From Paraglomus occultum (lineage: Eukaryota > Glomeromycota > Glomeromycetes > Paraglomerales > Paraglomeraceae): a DNA stretch of 31,122 nucleotides. Of the stretch, positions 10,839 through 20,994 are shown one piece after another. The translations under genes and the position numbers were made by a program. Location of the stretch: contig CAJVPJ010000280.1 of assembly GCA_910592205.1 (NCBI GenBank), positions 1-31,122 of the forward strand, given 5' to 3'. Numbering within the stretch: the stretch's first letter is position 1; every line of letters begins with the position of its first letter. The notes under the pieces are model-generated. The model was not told the origin of the DNA, ran no database searches, and saw only the letters and a list, made by a program, of their open reading frames with translations.

Positions 10839-10894
10839 TTCGAGACATCTCGTCGTGTCTAATATTGTTAATACAATTAGAAAAACTCTTGCAT

Positions 10895-11460
10895 TGCATG
10901 GCACGCTACCAAAACCATAAACGAACGTTCCAATTCGTAACTCTAATGATAGAACCTTCCTGGAAAGAGTTCCAACAGAAAGTTGCAGCCGAGGTTAGTG
11001 GGATTTTGACGACGGAAATATCCGGATTAAACCAAAGACTTTCGTCGATTATATAACCTTTCAAGAGACTTTCAGTTTCCTTGTGCAAAACCGAAAATAA
11101 TCTGAGACATTTGTTATTCTTAGTATGTATTTGCACTTTATTTTTGGCGATAACATGATACATTTCTCATTTAGCGCAAAGATTACTATTACTCTTACTT
11201 TAACACGATTAAGAAGATCGCGCAACATAATTGCTGACAAAAGCACTGATTTACAGGAAGTAAATCTTCGTAAGCGATGCATACCATGCTGATTTTTTTA
11301 ATTGGTCTCATTGTTGTCATTGTGATTCTGCAGCTGCTGAGTCTGACACCAAGAGTGACGACCGTACGAAAACCATCAACGAAACTTTTGATTGTTTAAG
11401 GGTTTGTTTCGAGTCGGGCGCGTTTATGACACTTTAGATATGTATCGCTTACTTCTTACT
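10895..11460 (+). other. Coding-like patches before the nuclease-type pseudogene
   Basis: An ATG at about 10895 opens a short frame (RTFQFVTLMIEPSWKEFQQK) that reaches a GTTAGT donor-like site near 10994. Further on, a pyrimidine tract ending in CTGCAG near 11330 is followed by another open stretch (SDTKSDDRTKTINETFDCLR). Both lie on the same strand as, and just before, the broken nuclease-type gene, and may be its 5' exons. No motif confirms this, and the phases could not be joined with certainty. Confidence 0.25.
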
Positions 11461-11462
11461 TT

Positions 11463-12133
11463 GGTAAGGCCATAAAAAAATCGAGTATCGACTTCTCTCA
11501 AGCGAATGAAATGGAGCGTTTGCTTTATATTGAAGCCGTCGTGCGGTGGAGTCGTGAATACTTTTTCGCAAGTCATTTTGCATCTACAGTTCTACGTTCC
11601 TGGCCCCGAGGGAAAGGACGAGCGTACTTTGCAATATCTCACATTAACGATTTAATTTGTATCACCGAAGCCAAACGTCTTCAGGCTGAAGAGGGTTTGT
11701 CGAACAATTTTGTGCAGTTACAGAGTGCTTGTAATAAGATTTTTTTCGTTCTGTCTATACCAATGTTAGGTATTAAGAGCCCTCTTTTTTTTTTCTTTCT
11801 CATTTTAGCACAATAAAAAGCGCAACCATATGATATGGATTTTATTGAACATGTGTATAGGATCGTGTCTACAGGCGATGCATGGTATTTTACTGTCGTG
11901 ACATCAAATAATGAACTAGTCACAACATATAAAGCAATGTGAACATGGAGAGTGGCAATAATGAAGATGACGTTCAACTGCGACGCCTTTTTGCTGTAAT
12001 TAAAAGTCTTGTGCAAGAGAAACTGGATAGTCTGGGAGATGATTCTGAGCAGAGAAATGCTAGAATTGAGAGACTTTTCAAACATAAAAAGCGTAGAAAG
12101 ATTAGCACAACTTCTAAGGTATTATTTAATTGA
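11463..12133 (+). pseudogene. Broken PD-(D/E)xK nuclease-type gene (Crinkler-like family of AM fungi)
   Basis: The open stretch from about 11463 reads MERLLYIEAVVRWS, RGKGRAYFAISHINDLICI, then TEAKRLQAEEGLSNNFVQLQ. The ITEAK (E-A-K at 11667-11675) followed by QNxVQLxSA-type sequence is the core of the restriction-endonuclease-like fold seen in Crinkler-like proteins of AM fungi, as I remember them. The usual catalytic Asp of the GRxDF-like strand appears as Tyr (codon 11625-11627). After an AT-rich intron-like stretch ending CATTTTAG at 11810, the match resumes as HNKKRNH, then in another frame YDMDFIEHVYRIVSTG and DAWYFTVVTSNNELVTTYK. In a third frame it gives VQLRRLFAVIKSLVQEKLD and a basic tail to 12133. 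Two frame changes and a missing splice donor mark it as dead. The family call rests on motif memory; decay is directly visible. Confidence 0.55.
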
Positions 12134-12329
12134 TGTAGTATTTTAAGTAGCATTGGAACATGTTCATAGTTTAGTGATAATTTGTTGCTAAGTATTTGAA
12201 TAAAAATTTGCAATGTAATAAAATTATTATTATACCCGTATATTGAAAATGCTGATTATAGTTGTTCCACTGAATATGACAAGGCGATATGCTTTTTTGA
12301 GATAGGTTTGCCACTGTGGTTGCTCAAAA

Positions 12330-12830
12330 ATGATTCCGAAAGAACATTTTGCCGAATTACGTGAAGCGTTTCAAGTTCTCTCTAGATCCGAACAAGATGT
12401 ATTTTTAATGACCCAACTGAAAGCAATGAATGGTGGAGAAATAACTGCTAGTCGACGTCTTAAACAGAAAACGCGTACTAACAAAAAAAATATTTTATTA
12501 TTGAGATCGCCATGCACCTCTGTGTCAAAAAACGTATCTCCATATGTTAGGAATTGGGGCGAAAACGTCAGGAATCACCTAGCGACAAATGGTATAATAC
12601 CCGTCTGTACCCAAGCTTTCCGTAGCTCAATATGCCGACTAATGGGCACGAGATATAGAACTCTCATACTCCTTCTTTTTCATATGTCGCTAATGGCAGC
12701 GTACGAAATGGAAATATTCTTGGTTCTCTGTACGGCAGAAGCAAGTTGCCGTTCGATAGTTTTTGTATTTCGCGGTTTTTTTTAGATTTCAAGAACAGTG
12801 CAATAAGGGTTTTCTGTATATCCTTTGGGG
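12330..12830 (+). pseudogene. Decayed repeat-type gene fragment, possibly transposon-linked
   Basis: From the ATG at 12330 the frame reads FAELREAFQVLSRSEQDVF, LMTQLKAMNGGEITASRRL and KQKTRTNKKN. Protein-like sequence then appears in other frames: LHMLGIGAK near 12540 and VRNHLATNGIIP near 12570-12600. This order (LSxxExDxFLxxxL, then a KxKxRxxKK basic patch, then FLxxLGIGxKxxRN) resembles a multicopy family that I remember from AM fungi and some animal genomes, thought to belong to mobile elements. At least two frameshifts break it. The remainder to about 12830 has an open but unmatched frame. Function unknown; the frame shifts are direct observations, the family link is from memory. Confidence 0.4.
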
Positions 12831-12935
12831 ATCGGACTAAATTGTTTGCCGTTGGACTTCAAGTCGAGGTTGCGAAGGGCAAGGGGAAAAACAACGCGAT
12901 ATTTATTACTTAATTAATATTAAATACATTTATAC

Positions 12936-13200
12936 TAAATGGATATTAATTGAAATTAAAACACGTTTGTTATCAATAACACGCTTTTTTGTTCATTGAC
13001 AAAAACAAGTTTAATTTCCGGAAGGCGGTTTGTTTTTCGTTACGCACTGGATGTATAGTAAGCATGGTAAATGGATATTAATTGAAAATTAAAACACGTT
13101 TGTTATCAATAACACGCTTCCTTGTTCATTGACAAAAACAAGTTTAATTTCCGGAAGGCGGTTTATTTTTCGTTACGCACTGGATGTATAGTAAGCATGG
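12936..13200. repeat. 132-bp tandem duplication
   Basis: Unit 1 is 12936-13067 and unit 2 is 13068-13200. They differ by one inserted A and three substitutions, so the duplication is recent. Each unit contains two small dyads: TGTTAT/ATAACA with a 2-nt loop, and TTTTTTGT/ACAAAAA around TCATTG. A tandem two-copy, hairpin-bearing unit in otherwise repeat-laden DNA suggests the start of a satellite or slippage within a small element. Confidence 0.9.
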
Positions 13201-13906
13201 AAAGCAGTACACTAATCCCAAGTTCGAACAAAAAGGTTTGTCACTTTAAGAACACAAATGCCGATGTTATTTCGTATGAGATGTGTTAAACACGTTTTTT
13301 GCATTTGCGCTGACATTCCTAAATAGATTATAACGGGCTTCTAAGAAACCGAACATAGGATCAGTTAAACGTACGATATAACCGTCCTCCCGATTCGAAA
13401 ATGAACTTTTTACTATGTTTATTAGTTAAGATCAGACGAGCAATAAATTTGTTGAATGTTCGAGATGCCACTATTTGTTCTAGCGGCAATGACGATGACG
13501 GGATTGCATTCACTCTAGTTAACTGTGTGTGATTTGCATAAAGCATATGTGGATGCTTGTAACTGTTTATGCCCGGGATAAATTCAACGATTGGGAAAAC
13601 GCAACGAAGTCGAGAACATAAATAAAAACAGTCGTGAAAGTATGTGTAAAAGTCGAATTTTTTTTGTTTATGTTTGTTATACGTGTTAATTAGAAAAGAA
13701 CCCTGAGAAAGGGTAAAAGCTCTAAATAAGGCTATCAAATAGAAGTTGCGCTGTGTATAGCGCAGCCACCTCTCTCCCTAACCAAACAAATGATACTCTT
13801 TATGACATCCAATAATCAAATAATTCCTAGCGTGTAAATTAATGTCCTTGCCGAGATGATCATCCAAAACCCAGAGTTCCCGCGACTATATATATAAACA
13901 ATTTTT
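13201..13906. other. Intergenic region downstream of ARG1
   Basis: A 125-codon minus-strand open frame (13361-13738) starts at TTG and shows no motif. On plus, an ATG near 13402 opens a 42-codon frame (MNFLLCLLVKIRRAINLL...) that looks somewhat protein-like but has no splice partner I could confirm. Both are unsupported. The ARG1 3' end lies at the right edge. Confidence 0.4.
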
Positions 13907-15662
13907 CTAATTCGAGGGAGTCCATTTTCTGAGTCTGATCGCATGAGTCCTGATGAATCCACCAGCATCAGTCGGCGTTAGTCCTCCTTGCACGTCCATA
14001 GAGCTCTCTTCCATATTGTACAACTTGGCGCCATCTCCAAACGCCTTCCTTCCCTCAATCGTTATACTTCCCTTGTATAGTTTAAGCTGTACTTCACCAT
14101 TAACATTCCTTTGCGTAAATTCTAGGGAATGCAACAAGAACTCTCTTTCCGGTGAGAAATACAATCCGTTGTATAATAACCTGCCATATGGTATGCTGAT
14201 GTTTACGTCTTTCAGATGGCGTACTTGACCGTCTAGAGTAAGTCCTTCGAGATCTATGTGAGCTGCGCGGAGAATGGTACCTCCAGGCGTTTCGTAACAC
14301 CCACGCGACTTGAGACCGATGAAACGAGATTCCACAATATCTACACGACCAATGCCATTACGACGACCGAGCGTATTTAGGTAGATGAACAAATCGAGTG
14401 GATCAGTTACTACTGTGCCGTCATTCTTGTTTTCTATTCGAACTGGTTTTCCCTTTTCGAAAGCTATTATCTATTTGTAAAGGTATTAAGATGAGACTGT
14501 GAATAAATACTGCTGTGTGACATTATAATCTGTGCGCGCGTGCCGTTTTGTTACAACAGACACACAAAGATACAGTATCCCATATCCTATCGACACTCAA
14601 CCTTCTCTTATTACTTACAATGCGCTCAGGAGTATCAGGGGCGTTTTCGGGAGCAACAGTGAGTTTCCACATATCCTGGGATGGAGTTGCTGCAGGATCT
14701 TCCAACATACCAGCTTCGTAAGAAATATGGTACAAGTTCTATGATGAAAATAATAATTAGTAACGGCATGTCATATGCGACATCATTCACAATTGGGATG
14801 CCCATTCTACATGATTGTATACACAGTCTTACTTCTTACCTCATCGGTTGACCAAGGTTTAGCCGCTGTATGCACGACGGGAATACCTTTTTCATTCGCA
14901 TAAGCAATAAGACTTTGACGTCCGGGGAAGCGTTCATAAAATTCAGGCATACGCCAGGGAGCAATGACTTTGATGTTTGGTTTTAAAGCATAGTACGCCA
15001 ATTCAAAGCGAACTTGATCATTGCCTTTTCCAGTGCATCCGTGAGAGACGACGTCGCAGCCTTCTCGAATCGCAATTTCAATCTATTGATCGAATGAACA
15101 AATTATTTAGTAAAAGTAGCAGTAGCATTTTAAGAATAAAGATTACATAAAACGCGATAAAGTTTAGACCAAGCACCCAGGACATGTAAAAATAACATAC
15201 TTGACTTCTTGCGATGACTGGTCTAGCGAGCGAAGTACCCAAAAGATAGACGTTCTAATGAATTTATTGTTTTACGTTAGGCACAATAAAGCATATACGC
15301 TGTCAAGACATATTTTGCAAGATGTTTTGTTCGTGTGTTATATATACCTCATAAACAGCATTTGCTTGAATAGCTGGGTAAATCAACTCTTCGACAAAAG
15401 CGCGTCGCAAGTCCTAAAAATTTGTTACATTTTCAGCTCGCTTTTAAATAAAATTAATTGCACTCGGTCTCTTACATACTTCGATGAAAACTTTCTTTGC
15501 TCCTATGCTTAAAGCTTTGACCTTGGCAGCTTCGAAATCTTCTTCTTGGCCAATATTTGCCATATAAGCAAGGACTTCATATCCTTGCTCAATCAACCAC
15601 ACAAGAATGCAGGATGTATCAAGACCGCCAGAGTAAGCTAATAGAACACGACCTTTCGACAT
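13907..15662 (-). CDS. ARG1: Argininosuccinate synthase
   Basis: Six exons on minus (15662-15480, 15413-15348, 15254-15201, 15082-14840, 14738-14619, 14464-13907) join in phase 0 throughout and give 407 aa, the usual length. The enzyme joins citrulline and aspartate with ATP to form argininosuccinate, the penultimate step of arginine synthesis, in the cytosol. The N-terminal AYSGGLDTS (residues 9-17) is the N-type ATP-pyrophosphatase loop. Also typical are [55 protein letters not shown], and the C-terminal tetramerisation region with [13 protein letters not shown]. The start is certain, since the pyrophosphatase loop begins a few residues after the only ATG. All donors are GTA-type. A TATA box lies about 50 nt upstream and several inverted repeats lie further up. 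No defects seen. Confidence 0.97.
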
Positions 15663-15707
15663 TGTTGGAGAGGTGTTGATACAGTTTAATGGGCAAAAAC
15701 GAGGTCT

Positions 15708-15717
15708 ATTTATATAA
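15708..15717 (-). promoter_or_regulatory. TATA box of ARG1
   Basis: On the minus strand TATATAAATA lies about 46-55 nt before the ARG1 start codon at 15662. A strong TATA box suits a gene that is switched by amino-acid supply. The short spacing implies a very short 5' leader. Confidence 0.5.
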
Positions 15718-15722
15718 ATGGT

Positions 15723-15877
15723 TTAGATCGTGATGATCTAACGATCGAGCCTCGAGAACATCGTTGATTATCAACCATCAAAACGGCCAAGCGCATTAAC
15801 AATGTGTCAACAATAAACAATTATCATCAGGCGATAACGCCTAGGCAAATAACAGAATAGATCCACAATTGGATCTA
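15723..15877. promoter_or_regulatory. Three inverted repeats upstream of ARG1
   Basis: Three dyads stand between 60 and 215 nt upstream of the ARG1 ATG. They are TTAGATC-n5-GATCTAA (15723-15741), AGGCG-n4-CGCCT (15829-15842) and ATAGATCC-n6-GGATCTAT (15857-15878). The first and third share the half-site TAGATC, as expected for repeated sites of one dimeric regulator. I see no Gcn4-type TGACTCA here. Regulator identity is unknown. Confidence 0.4.
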
Positions 15878-16240
15878 TAATGAGATTAATTGATTTCTTT
15901 GGTCTCCACGACTGCGGTAAATTAGATTGGGATAGGAATGAGATCTTGTTTCGGCGCTTCCACGCTTCTTGACGAATAATCTTATGATCATGTTTCTCAC
16001 ACATCTGAAACGACATACTGGAACAAATTAAAAGGCGCATCTTCACAGATGATCAATTTTATCTTAGATTATCACATATTATCATTTTATACAGTATGTG
16101 TGTCACACATCACCCCAACATTCTCGTTTGACAACATGTTGGCCAGAATAGACCCTATAGTAAGTATGCTGAATATGCTAATGATTTAATTACACAGAGA
16201 ATGTAGCATACGCACTAATACTTCTGTCTTTCCATAGAGT
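15878..16240. other. Region between ARG1 promoter and the next gene; possible extra 3' exon
   Basis: A minus-strand ATG frame (to 15807) and an overlapping minus frame both stay open here. If the gene at 16241-17273 is spliced at the GTAAAC that overlaps its stop codon, a CAG acceptor at 16005-16006 would add about 43 residues ending at about 15873. That is an alternative 3' structure, not my preferred one. Nothing else is evident. Confidence 0.3.
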
Positions 16241-17273
16241 TTACCGTTCTTTCCCCCTCCTTATCTGGTTATTTAACTTATCCCTAACACAACACTCTTT
16301 TTCTAAAAGTAGTCCAATCCACCTATTTTGGGCATCCAGAAAGAGATTCATAAATTCCTCGGCATTGTAAAAGACGCCTGATCGGTGTGGTGGGATAATG
16401 TACAGTCCGCTTGTGCGATCATCTTTAGAAACCATACGATTCCGAACCACCTTATTACACATTCCCGATGGAAATGCTTTACACTCGAAATGAGGAGGAA
16501 ATGTCCCATTGCTTTTACAACTATCCGTTTGCAAAAGGTCCAATGCGTCGGGCGAGAAGCCATTCACGATTGTACGGGCCGCTGGCGACATTGAATAAGC
16601 CAACATCTCACAGAACGTGTAAGAATGTCTCTGGGGACGACTGGGCCGACTGGGTAGGCAATTTTTACTAGGACGAGATGAATGGTAATATGGAATATAT
16701 GTACCTGGTATGTAATTATCGTATGCGGGGGAATAATTAGAGTGAAAATTCCTGGTAGTTGGCGTCTTAGAAGAAGTGGCGTTCCTATATTGATAAGCAT
16801 AGTCATCGTACACTGGTGATTGGGAGTGTATATTAGGCGGGCATCTTTTAGTATCCCAGTCTGGATATCCATTAGCACGGAATCTGCTCGTTCTTTCGAC
16901 ATTCTCGTCGGAGAATGTTACAGACTTTGACGGAATGGCAGACTTTGACGGGATCTCTATATCACATAACAGTATATCCACTTCATCTCTAACTAATGGT
17001 CGCGGTGATGGAGTATATCGATGCTGAGAATAATCGTCGCAGGATTTCAATGAGATGAGCACGTCATCAGCTATGTAAATTAACATTTCATTTACTCATC
17101 ATCTCTAATAAATGAACGCTTAAAGACGCGCCTTTGCAGTAATATTTTGAGTGATTAAATCGAAACTTACCGTCTCCTTTGAATTGGGTTTCTTGGTTTT
17201 TCGGCTTGCTTGTCTCAGACGTAACAATAGACTCGCTTGACTGTGTTTCTACTGCTGATGAGTTTAATTCCAT
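16241..17273 (-). CDS. Unrecognised Ser/Pro/Tyr-rich protein
   Basis: Two exons, 17273-17171 (34 codons plus 1 nt, donor GTAAGT) and 17070-16241 (acceptor CATAG), give 310 aa. I do not recognise a family. The N-terminal 35 residues are Ser/Glu/Lys-rich and polar. The middle is low-complexity and probably disordered: a doubled IPSKS (in SAIPSKSV), many Tyr/Asn/Pro/Ser/Arg residues and SRPSRPQRHSYTF. The C-terminal third (about 195-310) looks ordered, with several Cys and GLYIIPPHRSGVFYNAEEFM followed by a charged helix (EKECCVRDKLNNQIRRGKER). There is no signal peptide or membrane segment. The terminal codons read CGG TAA, forming a GTAAAC donor, so a further 3' exon is possible. A GA-rich tract (CT-rich on sense) at 17324-17350 is the likely promoter or leader. 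The gene is divergent from the PPR gene. Confidence 0.65.
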
Positions 17274-17323
17274 ATTTAATTACGTTGTCACTACTCCAAA
17301 CGATGTGATTATGGTTCGTAAAT

Positions 17324-17350
17324 GAGACAGAGAGCAGTAGAGAGAGAATG
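17324..17350 (-). promoter_or_regulatory. CT-rich promoter or leader tract (minus sense)
   Basis: Read on the minus strand this is a CT-rich run 50-80 nt before the ATG at 17273. Its composition and position match the tracts before the OPY2-like and DUF7707 genes. Confidence 0.35.
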
Positions 17351-18286
17351 CAAGATAAATCTTAAAGTATAATGGAGACGTAAGAGAGCATGTGGGAATG
17401 GGGGGATTTATCCGAATGCCAAGTTAAGCGTTTTGTGCACTGTCTCCCTGTTAAAAATGGCGGGTAACTGATGGTATATTACTATTATTGGATATATTGG
17501 TTCACGTGATCAACTTGCTTGAACCCATTTGATTCCCGATTGATGTTACTATTACTTATACTATCGTAACATTTTCATATATGCAGTATATACATCGATA
17601 TATATAGCTGTCAAAGGATGTCTCTTTTATCGGAGGCGCTCGTCATACTCATTCACTTTGGAGACTGGCTAATAAGATTACAGAACACGTTGTTCTTTCA
17701 CACGCTCGTACTTGATATCCACAATCGGTTGTTTATTACGCATAGCAAAACTGTTGAAAATGATGACATGTTGACATTGTCGTTATCACCTGAAAAACCG
17801 AAGCTGGTTATCTATTCTTTCGATTTTATTATTCCGTATCAATTTTAAGACTTTATTCGTAAACGCCGATTCGTCCCATTCTTTGCCTGCACAAAATTAT
17901 ATTTTATTCTAAAATCGGATAAAGAATGTAGCCACCACATACTGCAAACCGCGAATAATAGAAACCTGCTGAGCGTCTTTAATACATAAAGTTCATTACG
18001 CGCACAACATATTAATATGACAACGACTATAATAATGTTACACATGGCAGACATACATTCTGTGTTACTAAATAAGCGATCGATGGAGCCAATTAAAAAG
18101 ATTGATAGATCTTCACATTTTTACGATCTGCCAGCACAAATTTACATTATCGGAATTACATACCAGATCAGAAACTGTACAAGAAACAATGACATTTTGA
18201 CGGATAATGTCCGATTATCCTATAGCCGGTTTCTGTAAGCTTTATTATTGTAGAGATTTGGATTATTGCCATTTCTCTTGTTTACG
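17351..18286. other. Divergent intergenic region before the PPR gene
   Basis: About 0.9 kb separates the two divergent genes. Two plus-strand open frames (17618-17848, ATG start, 76 codons; 18017-18238, ATG start, 73 codons) show no motif or conserved composition and are probably chance. The region should hold both promoters; I see no clear TATA box for the PPR gene. Confidence 0.4.
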
Positions 18287-20746
18287 ATGAAGATGTCGTT
18301 CAGTCACATGTTCTTTGCCATGAACAGATTGACCGTATCCAGGAATATCTGCAATGTGAGTATAGCGAGCGCTAATCGAGTAGGAAGGGCTTTTACTACT
18401 GCACGGCGCAACAGAAAATCTCGCCCTGAACATCGACGGTCTAATCGCATGGCAAGGTTACGCTCTCCAACTAATGAAAAGATAAACACTAGATATCTCG
18501 AAGGAGAGCTACACCCGTACGTTATTGAATTAAAAGCCGCTATTTACAGCGGTCGAGAGCAATACTTCAAAGACTTGCATTTCGATCAAGTTCTCATCGG
18601 AGATGGGCGCTACGATAATATGGAGCATGCGAATGTTCTATGGAAATTATATCAAAACATTAAGAGTGTTGAAGGATTGCTCCAAGAGGTTAATGTTGGA
18701 CACTTGGATACGCTGGCAAGAATACTTGAGCGCGTTAGTAAAGAGAGAGCAATATGTCTGTTGGAAGACCTGCTTGACTCTGATATTCGATTGATGCAAT
18801 CAAGCTATTCATTGTTAATTCAATTATATTGCGAGGCAGATGATTATGAGAAGGCAATTCACGTTTCGGAGCTGTTGAAAAAGAGAGACTACATTCCATC
18901 AGACAAAGATTTTAATGTTTTGATAAGATTGCTTGCAACTAATGGTGACATCCAGGGTGCGGTGGACCGTTTAATCGAAATGCGAACGAGAGGCCAACGT
19001 GCGGATATTTATGCATATGGAGCGTTGATCAATAATCTTCTTTTGCGGAAACTCTACAGAGAGGCTGCCCAATTGTGTTTGAGTATTATTAATGAGGGGT
19101 TGATGCCTAATCAGTTATCATTAACCAACAGTTTTACCAAAAACTTGGCTAATTTTGATGCACCATATTTACATGTTGTAGAAAATGTGTCTAGTTTCTT
19201 AATATGGATTTATCTCGAGGAATCCAGAGTCGATTTAGCAACCAAAGTATATTTCACTCACTTGTCTGGATCTTCGTCACCAGTGGTTCATGCGTTACTG
19301 AAAAGTCTGGTTGATGCATGTCTGAACGTGTCAGACGTCAATAGAATTTTGGCTTTACTCGAATGCGCTACAGAGGATAAAACTATGTCATTATATTCCG
19401 ATGCATTATCTCAATGCATCAAAGAGGGATGGACAACAGGAGCCGAGGAAATTTTTGAACGTGCAAATAAGCGGGGTGTATTGTTTTCAAAAAAGCTCTT
19501 GGGTCAATATACTGCCTTGTTTTCCAGGTTAAGGCGACCTGCCGATGCACTACGAGTATATAATATCGCCAAGTCTCAAGGTGTCTATGGAGAATTTAAG
19601 CCTTATGTTTTTAACGCCTTAGCCAGGTGTTTGGTAAAAGACCGGTTGACAGCAGACGCGCGTCAAGTACTAGCAGACATGGAAGCGATAGGTCTTGAGC
19701 CATCGCTCACTACTTTTCATATATATTTTATGATAGCCACAGAAGAGCTAAATGTCGAGGATTGTAAAAATACTTTAAAGCGGCTGTATGCCGCTAATTT
19801 ACAACCAAACCATTTGACACTAAGACATCTTTTCAATTTCTGGGTCCAACAAGGAGACAAAGAGAAAATCAAAGAGATATATCAATACATTTGCGAGCAT
19901 GGGCACGAGATAGATGTAGTTGATTATAATATCAGAATGAAGTTGTTCTCCATAGACAATGTACAGACACTTTTCAAAGAGATGCAGGATGCGAGAATAC
20001 AACCAAATGATGTCACAAGTCGCACCTTGTTAAAAATGAGTCTTGAAGCAGGACATTTAAACAATGCAAGGCAAATCTACAATTTTCTTGCTGATGGTGG
20101 AATGCATTCCAGAACTCTTGCTATAATGACATCACATATGATTAATACAGAAGGGATTAAGAAAGCTTGCGATTTTTTCTTTAATCAATGTAACAAATAT
20201 AACATCATTCCAACTATATCCGAGTTTAATATGTTATTAGATGGCGCATATAAAGCGAAGAATGCTAATCTCATGGGAAAGGTGTACAAAAAAATGACCA
20301 AATACAGACTACGATTGCAAAACCCATCTTTGTTCGCTGGTCTAATATATCTGAAAGCCATTAATGGCCACTTTAGTGAAGCAAAGAATTATCTTAAAGA
20401 GATGCAAAAAAGAGAAATGAAAGAATTGGTAAAGGGATACACAGCTTTGATTGGTGGATGTGTTGTTCGGAGAGATTACAAGAAAGCCGAGTGGCTATTT
20501 CGATCAATGCAAGTCGAGTCTGGAGTCAAGCCTGATGTGAGAGCTTATGCATGGATTATTGGTGCGCACATGAGGCAGAAAATGCCCGAGAAAGCTCTTG
20601 AACGTTACCGCGCGATGTTAAAAGATGGATACACGGCAGATGACTTGGTGCCATTCAAGAAACGCGTATATTTTGACAGGCTAAAGTTACTTGTGGCGAA
20701 CAATGATGACTTGGTCAAGTACGGGAATTTAGAAAAGAATCGATAA
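18287..20746 (+). CDS. Mitochondrial-type pentatricopeptide-repeat (PPR) protein
   Basis: An intronless frame of 819 codons from the ATG at 18287. The frame is open a little further upstream but has no earlier ATG. The N-terminus is rich in Arg, Ser and Ala with no acidic residue for about 50 positions (SRNICNVSIASANRVGRAF, then RRNRKSRP), a typical mitochondrial targeting sequence. From about residue 165 to the C-terminus there are degenerate 35-residue helical repeats of PPR type, for example SYSLLIQLYCEADDYEKAIH, DFNVLIRLLATNGDIQGAVD, AYGALINNLLLRKLYREAAQ and AYAWIIGAHMRQKMPEKALE, each followed by G-x-x-P/A-type loops such as GVKPD. Fungal PPR proteins of this kind bind organellar RNA and control its stability or translation. 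Which yeast protein it corresponds to (Pet309, Dmr1 or another) cannot be read from the repeats. Absence of introns contrasts with its neighbours. Confidence 0.85.
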   Translation: MKMSFSHMFFAMNRLTVSRNICNVSIASANRVGRAFTTARRNRKSRPEHRRSNRMARLRSPTNEKINTRYLEGELHPYVIELKAAIYSGREQYFKDLHFDQVLIGDGRYDNMEHANVLWKLYQNIKSVEGLLQEVNVGHLDTLARILERVSKERAICLLEDLLDSDIRLMQSSYSLLIQLYCEADDYEKAIHVSELLKKRDYIPSDKDFNVLIRLLATNGDIQGAVDRLIEMRTRGQRADIYAYGALINNLLLRKLYREAAQLCLSIINEGLMPNQLSLTNSFTKNLANFDAPYLHVVENVSSFLIWIYLEESRVDLATKVYFTHLSGSSSPVVHALLKSLVDACLNVSDVNRILALLECATEDKTMSLYSDALSQCIKEGWTTGAEEIFERANKRGVLFSKKLLGQYTALFSRLRRPADALRVYNIAKSQGVYGEFKPYVFNALARCLVKDRLTADARQVLADMEAIGLEPSLTTFHIYFMIATEELNVEDCKNTLKRLYAANLQPNHLTLRHLFNFWVQQGDKEKIKEIYQYICEHGHEIDVVDYNIRMKLFSIDNVQTLFKEMQDARIQPNDVTSRTLLKMSLEAGHLNNARQIYNFLADGGMHSRTLAIMTSHMINTEGIKKACDFFFNQCNKYNIIPTISEFNMLLDGAYKAKNANLMGKVYKKMTKYRLRLQNPSLFAGLIYLKAINGHFSEAKNYLKEMQKREMKELVKGYTALIGGCVVRRDYKKAEWLFRSMQVESGVKPDVRAYAWIIGAHMRQKMPEKALERYRAMLKDGYTADDLVPFKKRVYFDRLKLLVANNDDLVKYGNLEKNR

Positions 20747-20994
20747 CGGAACGTACCAAAGAAAAAAACAAACATTCTTGTATTTGTTACTGTAATGTAT
20801 TTTTGCAATTGCTGTATATTTTTTATTAGAGTTTACTGCACATGTGTCCCTTGTTCAGCTACTTTTTGATGTAATTCAACTGCCTTTTGTTCATTTTTTT
20901 CTACTCCCGGTGCAGTAATAATTGACAATTACATTTGAATTACCAAAGTTTATTAATGTTTTGCTACTTTTTTTTATGACAAGTATTAATTATG

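Noticed and set aside
13361-13738. 125-codon minus-strand open frame
   Set aside because: Starts at TTG with no early ATG, no recognisable motif, composition expected of AT-rich chance frames.
15873-16241. Extra 3' exon of the unrecognised gene (donor GTAAAC at 16246, acceptor at 16005)
   Set aside because: Phase fits, but the unspliced stop gives a simpler model and no homologue can decide; kept only as an alternative.
17618-18238. Two ATG-started plus-strand frames of 76 and 73 codons
   Set aside because: No motif, no splice context, and they occupy the expected promoter region of the PPR gene.
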